Below the pieces are notes generated by a model that ran no database searches, was not told where the DNA came from, and saw nothing but the letters and a program-made list of their open reading frames with translations. A stretch of DNA of 64,000 nt, taken from positions 31,469,666-31,533,665 of the forward strand of contig OX485807.1 of the NCBI GenBank assembly GCA_950295325.1, written 5' to 3'. How positions within the stretch are numbered: the stretch's first letter is position 1; the number at the start of each line of letters is the position of its first letter. Source of the stretch: Polytrichum commune. Lineage: Eukaryota > Streptophyta > Polytrichopsida > Polytrichales > Polytrichaceae. Positions 33,308 to 46,100 of the stretch are shown here, piece by piece. Both the position numbers and the translations under genes were made by a program.

Positions 33308-34993
33308 TTTGATTGGAATATGGTAAAGCTTGTAAGTACAATTGGAAACCAAAGAGATCAGATTAGGCATATGCTCATCAACCATTATGAGTTCAATGGT
33401 TAACACAATTGGAAAGTCTTAAATGCAATCACTTAAGAAAAAGAGAATCTTCATCTTTACCTTTCTAAAGAGAATTACACGAGAGAATCTTTCATCTTTT
33501 GCATTGCAACTTCAATTTTAAAACTTAAAATTACAACTGGTGTGATTCACATTTGCTAATCACTTGAGGGGTTTCCTTATTTGAGCCTATAGTTGAAATT
33601 TTCAATAGAGTTGAAGGTGGCCACAATAAGACCACATGCCTTAAGGTAGGAGCACTGTAAACCAAGACAACCCCAACTTCAAACCATGATCTAGAATACC
33701 CCAAAAACTGAAGTGGGCAGGACCCATTGCTATGATTTTTTTTCAACATGATTGAATTAATGCCACTAATTGTCATTGATCAGTGCATGAAGCTACAACT
33801 TTGGGCAACAACTATTTTTTGAATAAGGTCATGAGTGCTTTTCACGTTGGTTGTGCTTTATTAAGAAATTTGTAAATGACAATTTTGGGGCCAAAATATT
33901 CTAGATAAGGTCCATTTGTTATATGTTTCACATACTTTGAAACTCCATCTTCCCCATTTACAACACCTTGCAATTGGATACTTTCATTATTGGTATGTAA
34001 CACTCTAGTTATCAATAATAAGGCATATAATTATCAAAACCAGGGGTGACAACAAAAAAATTATTTCAAAAAATTTGTATTTATTTCAATATTGGGGGGG
34101 GGGGGACTTGTAGCACACCTAACTAGGATTTAGGTAAATATGTACAAAAGACTTGTCCAAAATTGATTAAACATTTGAGAGAATTTTTACACAGTTCAAG
34201 CAAGCATATTGCATAACAATATTTTTGGGGATGTAACTTAAAAAATATGATGAAAACACCAAATATAATAATATATATGATTTGAGAAGCAATATGGTCA
34301 AATAATACCTTTAGATGTGTATTTTTTTTTTACAAATAACACAATGTGCATGCAACTAACACAACTGCAATAGGAGATACAAACCGCTTTTAAAATGAAT
34401 TGTTGTCATTTCTTTCCATAAGGTTCACTGATAGAAATGCACATATACACTCTCATTATGTCCAAATTTCATGCATAAGTTTAGATTAAACATACACCCA
34501 TGGCACATTGGGATGCAATTACATACTTAGTATACTAATCAATCAAATTTGTCACACATGATTAGGACATTTTGAATTCCCCATTGGCACAAGATTATAC
34601 ATTCATAAATACAATCCCAAAAACATAATTGTAATGAATACAACCTCGAGACATGATGGAAACTCATGGAAATTGTGTATATAGGTTGTACTTTGAACCC
34701 CCTTACACCTCTAAGAGTTAACTCAAGACAAGGTCACTTTTGACATGATCATTGATCGGCTAAAGATAACCATAAGTACACCAACCTTAAACGCCTCCTT
34801 GTGATGCCTTTGAGGCCCCCTTGACGCTCAAAAAACGGGCCTTTTCGACTTTTTAAGGGACCATGGGACTTAATACATGTTTGTCATTGGCTAATATTGC
34901 ACCACAAATCTCCAAAGATTAATAGAAAATAATTACGGTTGTCGCTGACTCTAAGAATATGATACACAGTGTCACTAGCAAGAAAAATGAGTC
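33308..34993. other. AT-rich unassigned sequence, 12-G run at 34,094-34,105
   Basis: No gene, RNA or complete element recognised. Confidence 0.4.
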
Positions 34994-35001
34994 TACAGGA
35001 C

Positions 35002-35661
35002 CAGAGTTCGGGAAGTTTTTGAAGCCTTAGTGGCTAATTGCCGGTAGTTGCTACGAAGGGTCGGATTTTTTCCAATTTACATCGGCAAGAGCCTGTCTTT
35101 TGTAAAATCAATTGGCCAATTGCCTATATTTTCATATTTTCATTGGCCAATATCCGATTAAATGGAATTCATATCGGCACTAATTGTTTAAAAAATGTAT
35201 GAAAAGTTATTAGAAATCATTTCTTAGTACAAAATCTTGAATAAGTGAAAAGAAAGGCATGTTCAAAACTTTAAATTTGAAGAGTTAATATCCTTGGCAG
35301 GAATTGAACCTAGCAATGCCTTCACCGCTTGAAGGCCAAGGGTCCCCCAATTCTTCATAGAAGCAATTGGACTTGGTCATGGAAAGGTTGCATAATTCAA
35401 AAAGTTTAAGGTTTAGGGTACTTCCTCAAGTGCATCATCAGATGCCCCAGACAAATAGCGTTCTGGATGCTTCCGGCTGAAATCCAGTAACTCACAAGAA
35501 GAATCGGCTACATTTCCGGGACATTTTCTGGTCCATCGGTTAATTGCCGGAGGACTGAAATTACAGTCGGATTGCCATCGGATGGTTGGAAATTTGGACC
35601 GGCCATGAGGGGAAATCCATCGGCTGATAATGAACTAGCCGTCGGTTTTCCCCGAACATAG
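35002..35661. mobile_element. hAT-type miniature element, copy 3 (660 bp)
   Basis: Starts CAGAGTTCGGGAAG and ends CCCCGAACATAG; 8-bp duplication TACAGGAC at 34,994-35,001 and 35,662-35,669. Same length and orientation as copies 1 and 2, and its target site differs from that of copy 2 only at the last base. Confidence 0.92.
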
Positions 35662-35974
35662 TACAGGACATGCTCATCTAACACGAAAATGTTCATAATG
35701 ACATCAGTCGGTGTCATTCTAAACATGGAGACCCACCTTTCCTAGGAAATGTCTTGAAGCTTATCAAGCTACCAGATCTCCTCTTGTCCATTGGAGCGCA
35801 TAAAGAGGAAGGAAAACAGTAACTCCTGTACTCGACGTCCGACTGATGGTCCCGGCCTCAGGTTGACTTCACTATATTGTTGTTGTCTACTGTTTCCCAC
35901 TACTCATCAGGTACGACATAAAATCATCAGACTTGCCAAAATTTCTTATTAACTTAGTATAAAAGTCTTACCTG

Positions 35975-36215
35975 AAATTGAGTGCCAAGTCAATGATGGG
36001 GAGAACCCCAACCACTAGTTGCAGATGAGCCGGTTGAAGTTCTAAGATTTCAGGAAAATTACCCATCATTTTAGAGGAATCCATGGAATATACTACAAAT
36101 TAATGAAGCAAAACCGAAAGATCACAACATGTAACCGGTTGGACTTCATCAATAACACTAAGATTTTGACCGATTATCCCCAAAAATCTCCCCGGACAAT
36201 GGAATCGAAGTGCAT
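35975..36215. repeat. Diverged copy of WAT1 intron-4 sequence
   Basis: About 240 bp resembles 61,150-61,395, which lies in intron 4 of the WAT1-related gene, in the same plus-strand direction. Shared phrases include TTTCAGGAAAATTACC, GATTTTGACCGATTAT and CCCCAAAAATCTCCCC. It may be a gene-duplication fragment or a dispersed repeat that also sits in the intron. Confidence 0.6.
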
Positions 36216-36337
36216 GAAAAGCGTCTGGCATGCAATTTCCTCCTAATTCTTACTGCAACAGTGCAGTCATCATCACAGCTTGTCGTCAAGTTTAGTTCTG
36301 AGCAGGAATCTGTAACTTATACATAGCCTGGGCAGGC

Positions 36338-37060
36338 GCCATAGTTCTGTCATTCCGAAGCTCATTGGAAATCCTTAAAAGCTCCTTCTTGTTCCTGTCA
36401 TTCCGAAGCAGTGCACATTTGAAATCATTAAGCTAGAGCTCCTTCTTGTACTAAGCGTTGGGAGATTCATACGGGGTTGAGGAATTGAAATTACTCTTAC
36501 AGTGACACATGCATGAAGAGTGTAGATTCAGAGGTCAATCTGTGAAGAGGATAATTTCCAATTCAGTCGAGTCACAGAAGTGGGGTCGAGCTGAGTACAT
36601 CGATAATGAGCGATGCAGGATTCATGATTACTATGAAGGAAGTTTTCTGCTACATACTGGTGGATGATAGTACCAAGTCGTCCATTGAATTTGTTGTAAT
36701 TGCAGTGAGTCATAACGTCTCATCAAGTTCGGAGCACTTGAAATACATTAAGCCTTGACTAGGGGCCCCATAGTTCTGATATTCTGAAACCTAGTTGGTG
36801 CACCTTTGAAATCCTTGGAGCTCCTTCTTCTGAGATTACTGCTGTAATTCAGAGGTAAGCCGTGTGCACTCGAGGTCGATTAATCATTGCAATTCTTACA
36901 TCGACACATGATGAGTTTCGATCGATAACTCGGCCAAAGTGAAGAGTGGACCAAATTGAATTAATCGGCCGGAGTCGACGGAGTTGTAGAAGTGGGAGTC
37001 GACATCGAATACTTGAACAACGGCATTGACTGTGATTCAAGGGAACTTTAATTGAGCTGT
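36338..37060. repeat. Diverged tandem duplication upstream of the ERF gene
   Basis: CCATAGTTCTG with following TTTGAAATC and AGCTCCTTCTT phrases occurs at about 36,340-36,460 and again at about 36,770-36,835, each followed by ATTCAGAGGT and GAAGTGGG/GTCGA phrases. It probably covers part of the promoter and 5' untranslated region. I see no convincing TATA box. Confidence 0.45.
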
Positions 37061-37115
37061 TTGTTTCAGACAATTAATTCGGTGACGCAAATTGTGTAAC
37101 CGGAAGTTTGACAAA

Positions 37116-38129
37116 ATGGCACTCGAAGTGTTGATGCATAGGCCGCCGCCGTCGACGACGACGACGACGACGTGGGATGGGAGCTTCTTGCAGCAGGAGT
37201 TTACACCTTGCACCCGAACGAAGAAAGTCTTGGAGAACTTCGACGAGTTTCTGTCCGAAGAGATAACCAACCACAACTGTAACATTGACAATTCACTGGC
37301 GCTGGACACAAATCCCCATGCCGACTTTCTAATCACGGTGGAAGAGTTGCAATTACCCGATCAGTTCCAATTCCTCTCCGCCAGCCTCGACAGCTTCGAC
37401 TTCCCTGGCCAGCTACATCCCCCGCACCCCAGTACTCTCGATCAGACCATCGACACTCACTTGACCACCGATCTGCACAGAAGCAGCAGCAGCAGTAGCA
37501 TCAGCATAAGCAGTGAAGACGAGGATCATCTAGACGCTGTGACGGTGATCTCCACCGATCGGGCGCCGATGATGATGAGGAGCAAGCGACGTCAAATGCT
37601 AGTTGCTGCAGCAGCATCATCTAGTGAGCCGCACTACCGCGGTGTGCGGCAACGGCCATGGGGCAAATTTGCCGCCGAGATTCGTGACCCTGCGAAGCAA
37701 GGTGCGCGGGTGTGGTTGGGTACGTTCGACAAAGCGGAGGACGCTGCGTTGGCTTATGACCGAGCGGCTCTCAAAATGCGCGGTAACCGAGCTCTCCTAA
37801 ACTTCCCCTTAAAAGCCATCACCGCCTTGTCGAACTCCAATATTACGGAATCTCCAGAAGATGAAGATGATCGTCAGCCCGGTACTACTAATATAACGAC
37901 CCTCGACCCAGTCTCTTCGAAACCTTCCACCACCGTGACAGACCACTTACTTGCTGGTTTTTGTAGTAGTTCCAGCTTGGATCATGTACCGTCTTCAAAT
38001 TTCAGTTTGTGGTCGCAATTATCCGTAGAGCAGCAATTGGTGCAGAAGCAAGATCTGACAAAAAGCTACATTCAGCGGCAGATTGCGGCGTCCGGTAGGG
38101 TTATCATGAAGAGGCCCCGGATCATGTAG
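37116..38129 (+). CDS. AP2/ERF-domain transcription factor (ERF subfamily)
   Basis: Sequence-specific nuclear regulator of 337 residues, intronless as most ERF genes are. One AP2/ERF domain lies at about residues 172-231: [52 protein letters not shown]. The single domain and the AAEIRD/WLGTFD residues place it in the ERF rather than the DREB subfamily (GCC-box binding is known for the family). The start is the ATG at 37,116; an upstream in-frame TTG is less likely. The N-terminal half is low-complexity: a Pro/Thr stretch, an acidic/hydrophobic region that could activate transcription, a Ser run at about residues 126-135 and a basic KRR before the domain. The C-terminus ends in basic KRPRIM. 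It most resembles group IX/ERF1-5-like domains from memory; the group is uncertain. Flanking DNA is duplicated on both sides. Confidence 0.93.
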   Translation: MALEVLMHRPPPSTTTTTTWDGSFLQQEFTPCTRTKKVLENFDEFLSEEITNHNCNIDNSLALDTNPHADFLITVEELQLPDQFQFLSASLDSFDFPGQLHPPHPSTLDQTIDTHLTTDLHRSSSSSSISISSEDEDHLDAVTVISTDRAPMMMRSKRRQMLVAAAASSSEPHYRGVRQRPWGKFAAEIRDPAKQGARVWLGTFDKAEDAALAYDRAALKMRGNRALLNFPLKAITALSNSNITESPEDEDDRQPGTTNITTLDPVSSKPSTTVTDHLLAGFCSSSSLDHVPSSNFSLWSQLSVEQQLVQKQDLTKSYIQRQIAASGRVIMKRPRIM

Positions 38130-38370
38130 TTACGAGCCTGACAAAAATTTACACAGGGAAGAATGAGATCCTTACAATCCTACCATGCAAGCATCCCGAT
38201 GATTAATTAAGTCCAGATCTGGAGATCATGATCAGACATGCAGGTCATTATGATTGCAGTTGAGATTCGGACGATGTAATTATTTTGAACGGAGATAGTA
38301 ATCAACACATGAGGCTATGGTTTTGATCAAGGTGGAGCATCCCTCGCTCATTCACGCCAACAAAAGCGGT

Positions 38371-38960
38371 TGGCGTTGTCTCACAGCTTGGGTAGAGTGC
38401 ATGTTGCAAACTAGGGACCCAATGATTTGATTTTGCTGATGTACAACTTAGATTCTTGGGGTAGGTATCAAATTGCTAATGTACAACTTAGATTCTTGGG
38501 GTAGGTCTCAAATTACTGATGTGCAACTTAGTTTCTTGGGGGAAGGTCGCTGGCATGCAAACCCAAACTACGAAGTGGGCAGATGTCTATTTCTCAGCTG
38601 CACAAGTCGTCAATATCTTTCGAGGTTCTTGCAAGGAATCTTAAAGGTTGACCTACCCAACCTGCTTGGAAATGAGAATGTAGAAAGATATGGAATAGGG
38701 AGATAGGGAGGTAAAGAGATTAGAAGGTTGGAGAAGATGGAAAACCCATTTCAGATTATTGGGACTTCCCAAGTTGGGTAGAATTCGTGTTGTAGAGGGA
38801 CCCAATGATGCGATTTCGATGTACAACTGAGTTTCTTGGGGTAGGTCGCTGGCATGCAAACCCCTACTATTGAGTGGGTTTGTAGATGTATTGGCCAACT
38901 GGTCGGTGACTGGGCTGTACATGCCGTCCTGTTTCAAGATTCTGGCAAGGATTCTTTAAG
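38371..38960. repeat. 40-bp tandem repeat inside a larger duplication
   Basis: ATGTACAACTTAGATTCTTG recurs at about 38,439, 38,479 and 38,519 (40-bp period). The wider block including TCGCTGGCATGCAAACCC recurs at about 38,810-38,960, followed in both copies by GGTTGACC and CCTGCT...AAATGAGAA. Long minus-strand open frames here are not genes. Confidence 0.65.
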
Positions 38961-41219
38961 GTTGACCAAATTTACCTGCTATAAAATGAGAAAGTAGAAG
39001 GTAAGTAGTAAGGATTAGTAGGGAGGTAGGCAGTAGAAGGTTGCAGAGCAAGACGGTGATGGGCAGATCGAGAGGGAGGGATTCCATAATGTGCAGCGCT
39101 TTGTCCCAATATTATGAGAGTGGAATGCTCACCCTTGAACTTCTAAAGTGTACGATCTAGTCGACTCACGTGTATCATAGTAGCCACCGTCTACCAGCCA
39201 GAGAACCAGGTTGAGATATTGTACAGAGGCATCCATGAAATATTTCATAATACATATTGATATCATGCATGAGCATCAACGTACCCTCAACATATATTGT
39301 TGTTGTTGATTCAATCAATATGTGCACTGCATGATGACACTTGAATCTGACACTGTTCTGGTGCGAAGGCCAGTAAGTTAATAATTTACATCCTCATTCT
39401 GGCTCATTGCACTGTGAATGTGACTCAATTTGTGATACTTACACTTAACATATTGGCCCAATATCTTTATGATGGAGTCTGATAATAGACTCTGAGTCTT
39501 CTCAGTCACTGCAACTTAGACATGATCCATTGAATTTTATTATTCCTAGCATTACTCGGCTGCATCGTTGTGTTTCATTGTATATTTACCATCTTATATG
39601 GGCTTCCACTATCTTACTTTCATGGAAAACTTGAAAAAAAAAAAAAATTAACACCGGTATGAATAATGACTAATGCCGGTATGAAAAATATGAATATTAT
39701 GAATAGTGTCAGTATTTTCAGTGATAATGTTGCTATGAATAGTATTTTTAGTGAAAAATACGGGGACGAGGAGTATTTCATGTGAAGAGTACCAGGAGTA
39801 TAAGTTCATTTAAATTTCTAAATATCAACACAAATGTATGAATAATAAATGAATATTCTTACTTTGTTCGGAAATCCATAGAATACAATTGTCATATTCC
39901 AGGGTCATGGCTGGATAGTGTGAAGTTATTACGTTTCTTGAAAGTAATGTAGCTGAGGTGCTCGTCAATGTTTCCGAGAAATGCGTCATAGAATGTGCAG
40001 TGCAAGGTGGAGTGATCCAGGTGAACAAAATAAGTCAACTTAAAGTCAGGAACAACCGGGGTGCTTTAAAAATTAAGGAGAACACAGATGGATCTGGGAA
40101 CGTAACCACTTCTTCTTGGAATAATAACTAACGTTGGATGGTATTGTGAGCTCTGCGCTTTGAAGTAAGTTATAACAGTATTTCTCTATGACAGTAGGCC
40201 AAGGATGACTCAGGCCAGGGGTAGCCACACTCATTGCTATTACCCAAGGTGAAAGCGCAATCAAGTTTATTATAGTCTGTAGTTTTCTATATCTGACATT
40301 TGACTCCAGAAATAGTACTGGAGGCCCTGAATTAGTCGTAAAGTATCATGATGAATTAACTATAATTTAGGAGGGTCAAGCTTTTGTTAGATTCCCTTAA
40401 CATGGGTAATAGTGATGGAGGCCCAACTAAAAGAGGTGGGTATAGCCCTTACCAAAAGATTCGTGACCTGGGACTTTGAAGTAGCATTTAAGGTCCCGAA
40501 TCAGTCTAAACTGTTTATGGTTTTTATTGCCATGTATACTATATGCGAAGGACATAAACTCAACTTAGATGTCTAGAAGTTTAAAAGTGTCACCTCTGCT
40601 CATTGCCAAATTATATGATATCATTGCCAACATAAGCAACTTTTTTAAGTGCAAATTGATTTGCATTATGGCATTTACTCTAGCACATTGGGATACTTGA
40701 GATGATAGTTTTGCGTTTTAATATGCAAAGGGATGATATTATTGAGCATCCTACAGACTAGTGTCATGGGTTTGTGGATTAGTATGCAAGACGAAGATAA
40801 TTTTCTTGAGCATACTAATACCAAGTGTCATTTGTGTAAACTTTAGTCAACTTGTAGACCATTGTGTAACATAGGTATACACCTCATAACATTATTAAAC
40901 ATAGACCTAACACAATTGAAAGCCCAGTGTCATGAGGTGACACTAATGGTGAAGTTGTTGACCATTAGTGAACCTAGCATACACCTCAAAATAGGGTAAG
41001 TGCCACTATTTGCACATGTGACACTAAACACCACAAATGGTGTAGTGGGATTTAGTTGGGATGATCGAACCATAAATTTATAGAGGTAGGTTCTTACTAG
41101 ACCTCTTTATTTGAGGGGCATGGATTTTAAACCGTGACGGTACATACTATATACATTAGATCAAAGGAGGAGTGAGGAGTGAGGAGTGAGGGCTTAGGCG
41201 AGAGCGGAGGAGTAAAGGC
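38961..41219. other. AT-rich unassigned sequence
   Basis: No gene recognised. Repeated GACACTAA/TTAGTGTCAC phrases at 40,830-41,050 suggest a degenerate inverted-repeat element. Confidence 0.4.
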
Positions 41220-41364
41220 TTAGGGCATGGCCACCGTTCCCCCCAACGGTCACGCCAACGGGAGGTGGCCGTGGTGGGTCCCGGTACATCTGCCACCGCC
41301 CTCCCGGCAACCCTAAACCCACTGCCGGTCACGCCATCCAAGCTGCCTTGGACGGCAGCTTGGT

Positions 41365-43170
41365 GTGCAAATTTTGCACCCTCCAAAACTTGACTTTCTC
41401 AATCTGACAGTGTTGGAGGTTTTGTCAGTGGCTGGTCGGAGGGAACGAGGTGGTGGATTGGGGTCACCGGAAGGGGGGCCAGCAAAAGTTGGTTGCAAAG
41501 GAAAGAATTTTATTAGGGTGGAAGAAGAGCAACTATGCAAGAGTGTGATGTTAGTTTCGCAAGATCGTGTGGTGGGGAACCAACAAAAGGCAGGTGTGTT
41601 TTGGGAGAGGATTACTGAACACTACAATGAAAACCGCCCAGATGGAGTGCGGCCATTGCGAAGTCTAGAGACAAAGTGGGGTTTGATAAAACACAATGTG
41701 TCAAAGTTCTGTGGCATTTACAATCAAATCCAGCGTTTGCACAAGAGTGGCAGCAATGCGGCTGATACATTGAGGGATGCAAAGGAGTTGTATAGGCAGA
41801 AAAGTGCAAAAAATACAGATTTTGTTTTTGAGCATTGTTGGTTGTTGCTCAAAGACTGTCCCCGGTGGGCTGACGGATGGACGCAGTCGCCTATGGGCAA
41901 GAAACGACCTGCCAATGAGTGCGAGGGAAGCAACACACAAGATCTGGATGGTGGCATTTCGGAGGCTGCAGCAAGGTCTCAATCTGTGTATAATGAGCGG
42001 CCGGGGGGAGTGAAAGCAGCGAAGCAAGACAACATACAACAAAAGATAAGAGACGGCGCATTGTATGCTCAAGCTGAGGCAACAAGGAGTATGGCAGCAG
42101 TTCAAATGAAAAAAATTGCGCTTCTTGAAGAGCAGAATATGTTGCTCTTGATGACCATGCCGATAGATGACAGTGCAGGGGAGGATGCACGGGAATATCT
42201 GAGGCTTAGGAGAGGGGAAGAGCTAAAAAAACTTAAGAAAAGGCTATCTGAAGAGGAGTCCAGACAGCATGCGAGGGAGTTTGCAGCTGCAGAGTTTCCA
42301 GTGCCGCAGGCAGACAGTCCAATCGAGGAGCGGGGAGGGGCGTCGGAGAGAGGCGTCGACACCTGCGATGGTTCGGCTGGTGGTGCTGCCCGCTCCGCAC
42401 CTGCTCCGGCTGCTGCTGCAGCGACAGGGCATGGAGGCAGTGGGGCACCGAGGGTTGCTGCAGTGCGAGGGGGGATGGAGGGAAGAGGAGGGAGGGTGGC
42501 AGGAGGGACGAGAAGGAGTGCGGGCAGTGCAGGAGGGCGTGCAGGCGGCGAAGGAGGGAGGGGTCGGAGAGGAGGAGGGTGTGCAGGGAGCGAAGTCGGT
42601 GTTGAAGAGCGGCGGGGAGGTGTGTTGCTGCGAAGAGGGAGCGCAACGCCGCAGCGCAGTGGAAGTCCGGCAGCAGCTAGGAGTGCAGGAGCGCAGAGTG
42701 CAGGGGCGTGGAGTGGAGGAGTGCCTGTGCGGGAGTGGGATCCCGAGCTGGAGGGGAGGGAATGGGAGCAGGGTGAGGAGCGAGAGGAGGAGGTTCTGTG
42801 GAATGGGAGTGTGGATGGAGAGTGCCGAGGTTGGCAGGGCGAGGAGCAAAATTCTGTTCCTGGAGACCGCCGATTCCCGAGCCCCGAAAGACAGCTCGGA
42901 GACTCTGACGCCGCAGGTGGGTTGTTGGTTTTTTTTTTTTTTTTTTTCCTCCTCTTACCTGGTCCCGTGCACTCGATCCCCTTCGTCGTGGCGATCCGGC
43001 TGCGCCCATCCAATCCCGGGGCCACAGCTTTCTCCACGCCAGCCACGCACAGCCGAGCTCTCGAGTCTCGGTGGTGGAGTCTTTCTGTACCTGGCGCCGT
43101 AGTCCATTTCGGGAAGCCTCGCTGTGGTCGGCGTCGGCTTCCTCCTCTTGCTGCAGCCTGCCAGAGATAG
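41365..43170 (+). CDS. Harbinger ORF1: Myb/SANT-like DNA-binding accessory protein
   Basis: Probably binds the element ends and recruits the transposase. The credible protein part is 41,365 to about 42,320: VEEEQLCKSVMLVSQD, VFWERITEHYNEN, LRSLETKWGLIKHNVSKFC, FVFEHCWLLLKDCPRWADGW (trihelix/SANT-like), then a coiled C-terminal part (AQAEATRSMAAVQMKKIALL, YLRLRRGEELKKLKKRL) like the NAM-associated C-terminal region of plant ORF1 proteins. The frame opens at a GTG without a good upstream ATG, so a 5' exon may be missing; the first internal Met is near residue 62. After about residue 320 the frame runs through Gly/Arg-rich, GC-rich sequence and is probably not authentic protein, so the true 3' end (perhaps by splicing) is unknown. 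Confidence 0.7.
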   Translation: MQILHPPKLDFLNLTVLEVLSVAGRRERGGGLGSPEGGPAKVGCKGKNFIRVEEEQLCKSVMLVSQDRVVGNQQKAGVFWERITEHYNENRPDGVRPLRSLETKWGLIKHNVSKFCGIYNQIQRLHKSGSNAADTLRDAKELYRQKSAKNTDFVFEHCWLLLKDCPRWADGWTQSPMGKKRPANECEGSNTQDLDGGISEAAARSQSVYNERPGGVKAAKQDNIQQKIRDGALYAQAEATRSMAAVQMKKIALLEEQNMLLLMTMPIDDSAGEDAREYLRLRRGEELKKLKKRLSEEESRQHAREFAAAEFPVPQADSPIEERGGASERGVDTCDGSAGGAARSAPAPAAAAATGHGGSGAPRVAAVRGGMEGRGGRVAGGTRRSAGSAGGRAGGEGGRGRRGGGCAGSEVGVEERRGGVLLRRGSATPQRSGSPAAARSAGAQSAGAWSGGVPVREWDPELEGREWEQGEEREEEVLWNGSVDGECRGWQGEEQNSVPGDRRFPSPERQLGDSDAAGGLLVFFFFFFLLLPGPVHSIPFVVAIRLRPSNPGATAFSTPATHSRALESRWWSLSVPGAVVHFGKPRCGRRRLPPLAAACQR

Positions 43171-46100
43171 AGCGCCAAAGTCTTTGTTTAGATAGAGCGT
43201 CGGAGATAGAGCGCCGGAGATAGAGCGTCGGAGTCCATTTTGGTCCGCCTCGGCGTCAGCTTCCTCCTCTTGCTGCAGCCTGCTTCATCCCAGGTGCTGT
43301 CGCCCTCCATTTGGGGGCAGCTCTGGTTGAAGATCGGCGTCTTCCTGCTACTAATTTCGGCCATGGAGTTGATGATGGTCGTCCAAGCCCAGCAAATTCC
43401 AAGTTTATGTCTTTCAGTTCTTCTTTTTTCAGTACTGTGCTGTGTATTATTCTGAGGATTCCTGTAAAATGATCGGCGATTTGCCCGGATTCTTGAACTT
43501 GAACCAGTTATTTCTCAAACTCAATGGGCCCATCTCTGTGTAGCAGTCGGATTTCCTCATTCGCAGCTCCAGATCTGCATGCATCATATTCATGCTGAAT
43601 CTGGTAGTTCTTGACAGTTAATTTATTTTTTTCAAAGCAAAAGAAACTCAGCTTGAGAGCAGAAAAGTGTGAGGCTTGAAATTCTGAATAATTGAGAACC
43701 AGTGGGGAGCTGGTGTACCATATGGCGACTCCGCTCATGTTCAGTACTAGAGTAGAGGCACCTGAAACTGATGACTTTTAAGAGATTTTTCGTCGGATTT
43801 CGAGACGTATAAAATAGTGCACATTTTTCTCATGTAGGAAGTTTTTGCAGAGAAGGACTGCAAAATTTGCGGTGATTTTATTTCTTACATTGAAGTTTTT
43901 GTGTATTTTTGAAGCCGAAAGTTTACCTAAACATGTTACCAATGTCTAGAGATTGTCATAACTGCTCATTTAATTTTAACCAATCATTCCTCTTCGTTGA
44001 AGCACTCAATGCTAGAACATGTGTCATAATACTATTGGTTTTGACCCCTTCGAAATTCAATCTTTACCTGATCGAAATTCCAGTACCCTATACATTGGTG
44101 GTTGTGGGTGGTGTTCCTCATCGTGTCTTCTTGCTGCAGGTCACGATTTTCATTTGTTCCCTGGAGGTGTTGGGTCGTGGCTACAAATGCAAGCGAGCAA
44201 TCCAGACTCCAACGGTGTGGTTGGGGGGGGGGGGTTCAAGTCCCCTAGAAGTAGATGATGATGATGAGATGGTAGAATTGAGGCACAAAGATGGATGTAT
44301 CCAATTTTATTGAATGTAAAATGATTTTGTCCTTTCATCCACAGTCTTAATCCTTGAAATCTTTAAAGGTATGAGGAAAAAATTCAATGGCATAGTATTC
44401 CACATCGATTGTGATTTTTAGGCAAGTATTGCTCGTTGGCACCATCCTCTGCGTAGAAGCAAATAAATCGCCACATAAAATTCAATGTGCTCCGTCCACA
44501 ACAACCAACCCCACCCCTGAAACTCATAAGCTTAGTCGTAATTCCAAATATCCACATGCGAGTGTCCAATAAGTGTGGACACTTTGAATGGGTAAGAACT
44601 CAAGACAATGTTTTTGCAGAAATGATTGCAAAATTCTTCTTGATTGAATACCTTATTTTTACAAAACTACGTGCTGTAAATGTGATAGTATCGATCATGT
44701 ATTGATATAACACCGAATTCAAAAATAATGGGACCCCTCTTTGGCAATGATATCGAAAATGTATACGAAATTGCAAAGGAGAATGGTGTTTGTTTGCTTC
44801 TCCATTTCAAGAACATTAAATGTCAACTCCAACACTATTTGTGCCAATTACTAACTTTGAATATTTACATAAGCGCATTTAGTGTTAGATGGTTTTTTTT
44901 GTGGAAATTCAAACGAGGAATTGGAGGTAGAATATGTGTGCCTCGTAGAAATGTAATATGCTACGAATATGTTATTACAAAAATTGAAACCAAATGGGTA
45001 ACAACTTCCACAATGCAAAATAAAGACAACGGAAATTCTAACACTAATTGTACTTTCAAGTGACAATTAGTGTATTGGGTAACTATTGCCTCTAACACTA
45101 ATCGTCATCTAACAATAATCAACCTAACTTTATTGGGTCTTGAAGCAAGCTCAATTCCTTGTTGGTGCGGGGTAATTGTCATGATCGGTACCGTTTACAC
45201 TAAAGAGGACATACATAGTTTTTTTGTGGAAAATAGAGATTGAAACTCAAAACAACATTTTGGTAAATGCCAACGTTGGGAATATTTAGGGTCATTGTTG
45301 GGGCATTCAATTTAACTCTTCTTAAGCATGTGAGAGCAAGAAAGTTGATTTTTCAATATGAATTGTGCATTTCATTTCTATATTCATAGATTGACGTCTT
45401 GGATTTGAACCAACTCTTCAATTGAAGGGTTGAAATTTGAAAACCCTTCAAAATGAAAGTCATACGACACTTCCATCTTGAACATTGATCATTTGTCTAC
45501 TTAAAATCCCACCAACTATAGAATAATAATGAGTGTTTAGTTATGGCCATCTTCGTTTGGGGAGTGGCTTCTTGAAGTCCATTAATGAAATTAAATAAAG
45601 CAAAGTAAAATGACAATGTGTATGTTTGCCATGTCCTATTTGCATGTGAATAGGGAACACAAGTGTAGACAACCCGTACACAATCCTAAAAAAGCCTTAA
45701 GCATGATTTGGGTTTTGAGATTATGAAGCCCACCATTCCAACTAAAGGGCGAGGCCACATAAACAAGAAGATTACAAATCTTGTGCCTTTTCCTTCATAC
45801 ACATGGCATTGAGATGCTACATACTTACATAAGTCACCTTTTAGACCTATTATTGTGGCCCACTTTAATTTGACATATCATCAAAAGTGAGAAACCTTTC
45901 ATATCCACATAATATAGTGTGCTTGCGTTGGATTAAATTGTGCAACGAGCCTAGTGCACGGAGCGAGGGGATTATCATATACAAGCAAACCTCTTATTCA
46001 TCCAATATAAAAGCTTTGAAACAACGTGTATAATGGATGTTCGTTTGTCAGTTGATTTCGATTAATAAACATTGAGGTATATTCTAACTATTCTTTAAAT

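Noticed and set aside
42102-43178. 358-residue minus-strand open frame
   Set aside because: Pro/Ser-rich translation antisense to GC-rich low-complexity DNA in the Harbinger ORF1; no domain.
44205-44250. B-box-like GGTTCAAGTCCCC after a G run, possible tRNA or SINE
   Set aside because: No convincing A box at the right distance and no cloverleaf; kept only as a remark.
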